A stretch of 7,290 nt of DNA, taken from Candidatus Poribacteria bacterium. GTDB lineage: Bacteria > Abyssobacteria > SURF-5. How positions within the stretch are numbered: position 1 is the stretch's first letter; every line of letters begins with the position of its first letter. The stretch spans positions 1 to 7,290 of the forward strand of contig JACRIR010000260.1 in the NCBI GenBank assembly GCA_016215705.1, given 5' to 3'. The notes below the pieces were generated by a model. The model was not told the origin of the DNA. It saw nothing but the letters and a program-made list of their open reading frames with translations, and ran no database searches. The position numbers and the translations under genes are program-made. Shown here one piece after another: positions 5,289 through 7,290 of this stretch.

Positions 5289-5990
5289 CTAGTTGCTCAG
5301 AATGACGTCAGATTGACCAAAGTATTCTTGTGCCTGTTTGTGCATGCGGTTCAGTTGGTCCGTCAAATCGGCCCGCATTTTTTCCATTTGCTCGTTTGAT
5401 GCGTCGGCCGGCACAAATATGGGTGGTTCATAGAAGAAAACGATTCGCGAAAACGGGAGCGGCAGCAGCGTTTTATCCCAACTATTGAACATGATTTTTC
5501 GACTGGCCCACCACATGACTGGAATGAGCGGCAGTCCGGTTTCCTTTGCCAGCCTGAGTATGCCTATTTTTGCGATTCCGAATGGGCCGCGTGGCGCATC
5601 CGCGACAAGTCCGCCGCTACACTGAGTATGCTTGATTGTGTCAATCATGACTTCGAGCGCTTGTTTGCCGCCGCGTGTGCTCGAGCCTCGCGCGCTCTGG
5701 TAGCCGAACAACTTAAGGACCCGGTCGATCACCTCGCCGTCTTTGCTCTGGCTCACCATGATGATACCATTCCGATTACGGAAGTGGTAGACGTAGTATA
5801 ACAATCCCTGGTGCCAGGAGACAAATAGGCTCGGTTTGTTCCGTCGCAGAAACTGGTCCTCGTTCTCCTTTCCAATGATGGTGACACGGCATGTCCGATA
5901 GATTGCGTTCGCAATGAGATAGAACAGGCGGGGTCCGACCGCCAACAGCAGACGGAACTTCCAATCGTATTTCGTTGAGGATTCATGCAT
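5289..5990 (-). CDS. DUF374 lysophospholipid acyltransferase-like protein (possible lipid A acyltransferase)
   Basis: This 233-residue protein has an N-terminal hydrophobic stretch (about 12-30), then FVSWHQGLL with His60, then SQSKDGEVIDRVLKLFGYQS (80-99), RGSSTRGG (101-108), DAPRGPFG (131-138) and GLPLIPV, in the order typical of DUF374. Family members are membrane-associated acyltransferases; Helicobacter pylori LpxJ, a lipid A secondary acyltransferase, belongs here. Most members read DGPRGP where this one has DAPRGP, a conservative change. I chose the ATG at 5990-5988, which matches the usual N-terminus. The frame continues to a GTG at 6044, but those 18 codons come out of the palindrome at 6029-6071, and neither start has a strong ribosome site. 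It lies 115 bases after uppP on the same strand. Substrate (lipid A or glycerophospholipid) cannot be told from sequence. Confidence 0.85.
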   Translation of the reverse strand: MHESSTKYDWKFRLLLAVGPRLFYLIANAIYRTCRVTIIGKENEDQFLRRNKPSLFVSWHQGLLYYVYHFRNRNGIIMVSQSKDGEVIDRVLKLFGYQSARGSSTRGGKQALEVMIDTIKHTQCSGGLVADAPRGPFGIAKIGILRLAKETGLPLIPVMWWASRKIMFNSWDKTLLPLPFSRIVFFYEPPIFVPADASNEQMEKMRADLTDQLNRMHKQAQEYFGQSDVILSN

Positions 5991-6028
5991 AGGATCGCGA
6001 TTCTTCGCCTGCTCCCAAGAAATCAGCC

Positions 6029-6102
6029 GCTTATTCGGGGACACCTTGCCGCAAGGTGTCCCCGAATAAGCTAACGATGCGGCAGCGTGTCCCCGAATTA
6101 AG
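6029..6102. repeat. REP/RAYT-like palindrome, copy 2, plus a half copy
   Basis: Perfect 21-base arms (6029-6049 and 6051-6071) surround a single-base loop; the outer 16 bases of each arm are the same as in the palindrome at 2107-2153. A third, inverted half unit, GTGTCCCCGAATTAAGG (6086-6102), follows 15 bases later and ends only three bases from the uppP stop codon. The whole fills the gap between uppP and the acyltransferase gene and would form a strong hairpin in their shared transcript. No transposase is present. Confidence 0.8.
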
Positions 6103-6105
6103 GGT

Positions 6106-6987
6106 TCAGCCTTTGATGATTCCCACTGCGATTGCCGCGAGCCCGACTGCCCAACAATAGTAAGCGAAACCCGATATCTTGCCGCGTTTCACCACTCTTA
6201 ACAGCAGGTTCAACGCGATTATGCCTGTAAGCAGAGCCACGAGAGTTCCAAGGAGTATTGCGCCGGCGCCCACGGCTTGCGGACCACCCCGGGCTGCCGG
6301 AGAATAGTCCTTCATTTCGAAAACAAAGGCCCCGAGGATTGCCGGAATTGCCAGCAAGAATGAAAATCGAGCAGCCGATTCACGTTCGACTCCAAATAGC
6401 AGGGCAATGGCGATCGTTGTTCCAGAGCGCGATATGCCCGGCGCGATGGCGAGACCCTGGCCTGTGCCTATGAGGAGGGCATGAAGTAGTGGGACACTAT
6501 AGGCTTTTGCAGGGGCGCAGCCCGCTGCGTCCGTACTGTCTTGTGAAAGCGAGGGCTGAGACTGTGCTCGGGACGCTTTTCTGAAGAGCGTGCTTATAAG
6601 AAACAGGCCGGTAATGATCAAACCAATTCCGGCCGCCTTCATCGAGGCAAACAATTGTTCAAATTGACTCTCGAATGCGACACCGATAATCGCGGTCGGG
6701 ATACACCCAACCGCGATGGAGAGAAGCATTCTTTCGTCGGGGTCATCCCCAAGCTTTCTGTTGACAACGACTCTGAGCGCGGCGCGGATCAACTGAGCGA
6801 CATCCTTCCTGAACACGAACAGGATTGCCGCGAGGGTACCCATGTGCAGTGTCACATCAAAGAGCAGATGCGGTTCGGTCATACCGAACAGGTTTTGAAA
6901 TATCACCAGGTGGCCGTCGCTGCTGACCGGCAGGAACTCGGTTATACCCTGCACAAGGCCAAGAACCAACGCTTCAAATAGAGAAAT
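6106..6987 (-). CDS. uppP: Undecaprenyl-diphosphatase
   Basis: This 293-residue integral membrane protein (BacA/UppP family) hydrolyses undecaprenyl diphosphate to the monophosphate, recycling the lipid carrier for peptidoglycan and surface polysaccharides. Motif 1 is QGITEFLPVSSDGHL, with Glu17 and His26 aligning to E. coli Glu21 and His30. Motif 2 is PGISRSGTTI (183-192) with Arg187 corresponding to the catalytic Arg. Hydrophobic segments fill the rest, and length is normal. The start appears to be an ATT (6987-6985): the translation from there, (M)SLFEALVLGLVQG, matches the usual family N-terminus, and GGAGG lies five bases upstream, while an in-frame TGA lies seven codons upstream and no ATG or GTG exists between. 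The nearest standard alternative, TTG at 6969, would remove six conserved residues. A loop at about 132-165 is longer than usual and contains a repeat copy. Confidence 0.93.
   Translation of the reverse strand: MSLFEALVLGLVQGITEFLPVSSDGHLVIFQNLFGMTEPHLLFDVTLHMGTLAAILFVFRKDVAQLIRAALRVVVNRKLGDDPDERMLLSIAVGCIPTAIIGVAFESQFEQLFASMKAAGIGLIITGLFLISTLFRKASRAQSQPSLSQDSTDAAGCAPAKAYSVPLLHALLIGTGQGLAIAPGISRSGTTIAIALLFGVERESAARFSFLLAIPAILGAFVFEMKDYSPAARGGPQAVGAGAILLGTLVALLTGIIALNLLLRVVKRGKISGFAYYCWAVGLAAIAVGIIKG
6513..6536 (-). repeat. Hairpin repeat copy inside uppP
   Basis: On the minus strand GGACGCAGC-GG-GCTGCGCCC is followed by CTGCAAAA, closely matching the 1894-1920 repeat (GGGCGCAA...TTGCGCCCCTACAAA). 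Arms pair at eight of nine positions. It is translated in frame as DAAGCAPA (residues 153-160), within the cytoplasmic-loop region before motif 2. Confidence 0.55.
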
Positions 6988-6992
6988 GGCAG

Positions 6993-6997
6993 CCTCC
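6993..6997 (-). promoter_or_regulatory. Ribosome binding site deciding the uppP start
   Basis: On the minus strand GGAGG ends five bases before the ATT at 6987-6985 and 23 bases before the TTG at 6969. It therefore points to the ATT codon. Confidence 0.65.
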
Positions 6998-7007
6998 GAT
7001 TTGTGTC

Positions 7008-7027
7008 ATTCCCACGAAAGCGGGAAT
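7008..7027. repeat. Dispersed CATTCCC...GCGGGAAT hairpin
   Basis: ATTCCC (7008-7013) and GGGAAT (7022-7027) pair across ACGAAAGC. GTCATTCCCACGAAAGCGGG resembles a hairpin repeat (CATTCCCGCGAAAGCGGGAAT) that recurs in many bacterial genomes. It lies just upstream of the uppP ribosome site. Confidence 0.65.
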
Positions 7028-7056
7028 TCGTATTCCGCTGTCAAGATACCATGTTT

Positions 7057-7130
7057 GTAAGGGCGAACCTTGTATTGCCCGGCACCCAATATATGGAGAA
7101 CCTGGACGAACACAAGGTTTGCCCCTACGA
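7057..7130. repeat. Inverted pair of GTAGGGGC-AACCTTGT repeats
   Basis: The left unit GTAAGGGCGAACCTTGTATT (7057-7076) matches the reverse complement of the right unit (about 7106-7130, ending AAGGTTTGCCCCTACGA) at about 19 of 23 positions. Each unit ends in the GCCCCTAC motif, or its complement, of the other hairpin repeats. The roughly 30 bases between them contain no gene. Confidence 0.6.
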
Positions 7131-7198
7131 ACGCCCACAAACACGTCACCGCAAACGCCGCAAACGTGCCAGTCGTGCTTTTCCCGTCTTTCTCAGGA

Positions 7199-7290
7199 GA
7201 TTCTTCGCTTCGCTCAGAATGACAGCAAACGGCTCAGGATGACAGCAAACGGCTCAGGATGACAGCAAACGGCTCAGGATGACAGCAAAC
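7199..7290 (+). repeat. 20-bp tandem repeat array running off the window
   Basis: After the hairpin-like ATTCTTCGCTTCGCTCAGAA (7200-7219), the unit GACAGCAAACGGCTCAGGAT repeats exactly at 7221-7240, 7241-7260 and 7261-7280, and a half unit ends the window at 7290. The seed appears to be CGCTCAGAAT (7211-7220), a variant of GGCTCAGGAT. Identical units imply recent expansion or an assembly artefact. Confidence 0.9.

Noticed and set aside
7211-7290. Possible CRISPR array
   Set aside because: The 20-base units are contiguous and identical, with no unique spacers, so this is a simple tandem repeat.

Overview
The window looks like a piece of a bacterial, probably Gram-negative, chromosome with moderate GC content and compact genes separated by repeat-rich gaps. 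The Gram-negative inference rests on a DUF374 acyltransferase of the lipid A type and on a DUF2147 secreted protein. Most genes have good Shine-Dalgarno sites of the AGGAGG type. The large number of small palindromic repeats between genes resembles deltaproteobacteria-like or candidate-phylum (metagenomic) genomes, but I cannot fix a taxon from the sequence alone.

Layout: the left edge holds the C-terminus of IlvD (dihydroxy-acid dehydratase, + strand, cut by the window edge). Converging on it are two minus-strand genes: a DUF2147 exported protein (931-1371), followed by a four-helix membrane protein of unknown function (443-874). From 1372 to 2313 there is no convincing gene; this gap is a patchwork of palindromes and short repeats that ends in a good sigma70-type promoter (2070-2098). 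That promoter leads to a DUF362 protein (2314-3594, +) and a small Cys/His-containing, probably metal-binding protein (3660-3911, +). An imperfect palindrome (about 3889-4030) separates these from a minus-strand group transcribed uppP -> DUF374 acyltransferase -> manC (6987 to 4052). The right edge (6988-7290) is again repeats, ending in a 20-bp tandem array that runs off the window.

How the genes fit together: the three minus-strand genes on the right all serve the envelope. UppP recycles the undecaprenyl carrier lipid, the DUF374 enzyme would acylate lipid A or a phospholipid, and ManC makes GDP-mannose for surface polysaccharide. The DUF362/small protein pair has no function I can name. 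I see no defence system, CRISPR array, RNA gene, transposase gene or other clearly new multi-gene system. The points most worth a second look are a probable AUU start codon on uppP, a dispersed hairpin repeat apparently lodged in frame inside uppP, two near-identical palindromes of the kind linked to REP-associated (RAYT) transposases, one of them at the start of the predicted DUF362 transcript, and a 56-bp two-hairpin repeat present in both orientations.
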